In this document: piece after piece, positions 5,787 to 6,211 of the stretch
Position numbering within the stretch: position 1 is the stretch's first letter
How the letters are laid out: the number at the start of each line of letters is the position of its first letter
Assembly: GCA_002449585.1 (NCBI GenBank)
Contig: DJXD01000069.1
Coordinates: 1 to 6,211, forward strand
Length of the DNA stretch: 6,211 nucleotides
Reading direction: 5' to 3'
Source: Ruminococcus sp. UBA7013
GTDB lineage: Bacteria; Bacillota; Clostridia; Oscillospirales; Ruminococcaceae
Notes under the pieces: generated by a model
What the model was told of the DNA's origin: nothing
Databases searched by the model: none
Seen by the model: the letters and a program-made list of their open reading frames with translations, nothing else
Translations under genes and position numbers: made by a program

Positions 5787-6149
5787 ATGAAAACTTTACA
5801 AGAACTCTACAATGAGGTTATCAAGAGTGAAGAACTCAAAAAGGAATTTCTCGAAGCAGGCAAAAACGGCAAGGCAGAGGAATTCATCAAGGCACACGGC
5901 TGTGATGCCACTATGGACGAAATCAAGGTTTTTCTGGAGAATCTGACAAAAGCTGACAAGGAACTTTCCACCGAGGAACTCGAAAATGTCGCTGGTGGTA
6001 CTTGCAATGGAAATACAAAGTTTGAAACGGTTTATTCTATTTTTACAGTTGGAATATTCTGTGCAGTCTGTGTAGCTCTGAGTGCTACTGCGGGGCATGT
6101 TGGACAGGAAAATGATGACGAAGGCAGACTTTGTACAGAAGACAAATAA
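5787..6149 (+). CDS. Nif11-leader double-glycine peptide precursor, array copy 3
   Basis: The 120-residue paralog has the same leader (VIKSEELKK, ATMDEIKVFL, KADKELSTEELENVAGG) and a predicted 49-residue core starting TCNGNTKFE. The hydrophobic part reads YSIFTVGIFCAVCVALSATAG and the tail is HVGQENDDEGRLCTEDK. Core cysteines are at 73, 92, 95 and 115; the one at 95 is unique to this copy. It is two residues shorter than copy 2, mainly in the linker between the hydrophobic part and HVGQE. AGGAGGA at 5774-5780 precedes the ATG. The leader DNA is nearly the same as in the other copies, consistent with recent duplication or gene conversion. Confidence 0.88.
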   Translation: MKTLQELYNEVIKSEELKKEFLEAGKNGKAEEFIKAHGCDATMDEIKVFLENLTKADKELSTEELENVAGGTCNGNTKFETVYSIFTVGIFCAVCVALSATAGHVGQENDDEGRLCTEDK

Positions 6150-6167
6150 TATCAGGAGGTAATGACA

Positions 6168-6211
6168 ATGAAAACTTTACAGGAACTCTACAATGAGGTT
6201 ATCCAGAGTGA
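6168..6211 (+). CDS. Nif11-leader peptide precursor, array copy 4 (cut by window edge)
   Basis: ATG at 6168 follows AGGAGG (6154-6159) by eight bases and opens MKTLQELYNEVIQS, identical to the start of copy 2, before the window ends. Leader, cleavage site and core are out of view. It shows that the array has at least four units after the phosphatase. Confidence 0.85.
   Translation, partial: MKTLQELYNEVIQS

Larger units (their letters stand above)
5003..6211 (+). repeat. Tandem array of Nif11-leader peptide genes, period about 384 bp
   Basis: Four consecutive starts at 5016, 5403, 5787 and 6168 give unit lengths of 387, 384 and 381 bases. Each unit carries its own strong ribosome site (GGAGG or AGGAGG) 15-18 bases after the previous stop. 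The leader-coding halves are nearly identical between units, while the first two-thirds of the core diverge, with short conserved islands. The array continues past the window edge, and a degraded fifth copy lies upstream at 2809. Confidence 0.9.

Noticed and set aside
5796..6098. Minus-strand open frames across the array and under the kinase, regulator and phosphatase
   Set aside because: They lack ribosome sites and recognisable domains, and recur in the array only because the coding strand is repeated.
5016..6149. Calling the peptides lanthipeptides
   Set aside because: Nif11 leaders occur with several enzyme types, no LanM or other modifying enzyme is in the window, and the Ser/Thr-Cys pattern is not diagnostic.
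5003..6211. CRISPR or other short-repeat array
   Set aside because: The repeat unit is a full coding gene of about 384 bases with its own ribosome site, not short repeats with spacers.

Overview
This AT-rich window has dense Shine-Dalgarno sequences (GGAGG-type) and every gene on the plus strand. Its content is a LytS-class sensor kinase with a SARP-like response regulator, a SpoIIE-type phosphatase with an extracellular sensor, and a family of Nif11-leader peptides. This fits an anaerobic gut or rumen Clostridia genome, most likely Ruminococcus or a close relative. The genus is an inference from protein style, not from a marker gene.

Layout. 1-120: last 39 codons of an unrecognised gene. 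137-454: a UPF0158-family protein that loses its C-terminal part, probably through a frameshift. 500-2637: a two-gene operon of a membrane sensor histidine kinase and a response regulator with a winged-helix/SARP-like output domain. It is closed by a strong rho-independent terminator (2670-2707). 2710-2740: an extended -10 promoter preceded by an 11-bp-period direct repeat. 2809-3164: a degraded Nif11-leader peptide gene with an ACG where the start codon should be and a one-base deletion. 3319-4893: a membrane PP2C/SpoIIE phosphatase with a Cache-like sensor and HAMP region. 5016 to the end: a tandem array of at least four paralogous Nif11-leader peptides (the fourth cut by the window edge), with a period of about 384 bp.

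How it may work together. The peptides have a conserved leader of about 71 residues ending in ELENVAGG, a double-glycine cleavage site. Behind it are variable cores of 49-52 residues with three invariant cysteines, a small-residue-rich hydrophobic stretch and an acidic tail ending in EGRLC. They look like secreted, probably modified or disulfide-bonded, ribosomally made peptides (RiPP or bacteriocin-like). The two-component system immediately upstream is the obvious candidate regulator: its output domain belongs to a DNA-binding class that typically recognises direct repeats of about 11 bp, and such a repeat sits just upstream of the -10 of the peptide promoter. The phosphatase gene lies between the dead and living peptide copies, so it may belong to the same locus. 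No modifying enzyme, peptidase-transporter or immunity gene is visible in the window; the array runs off the right edge, so such genes could lie beyond it.
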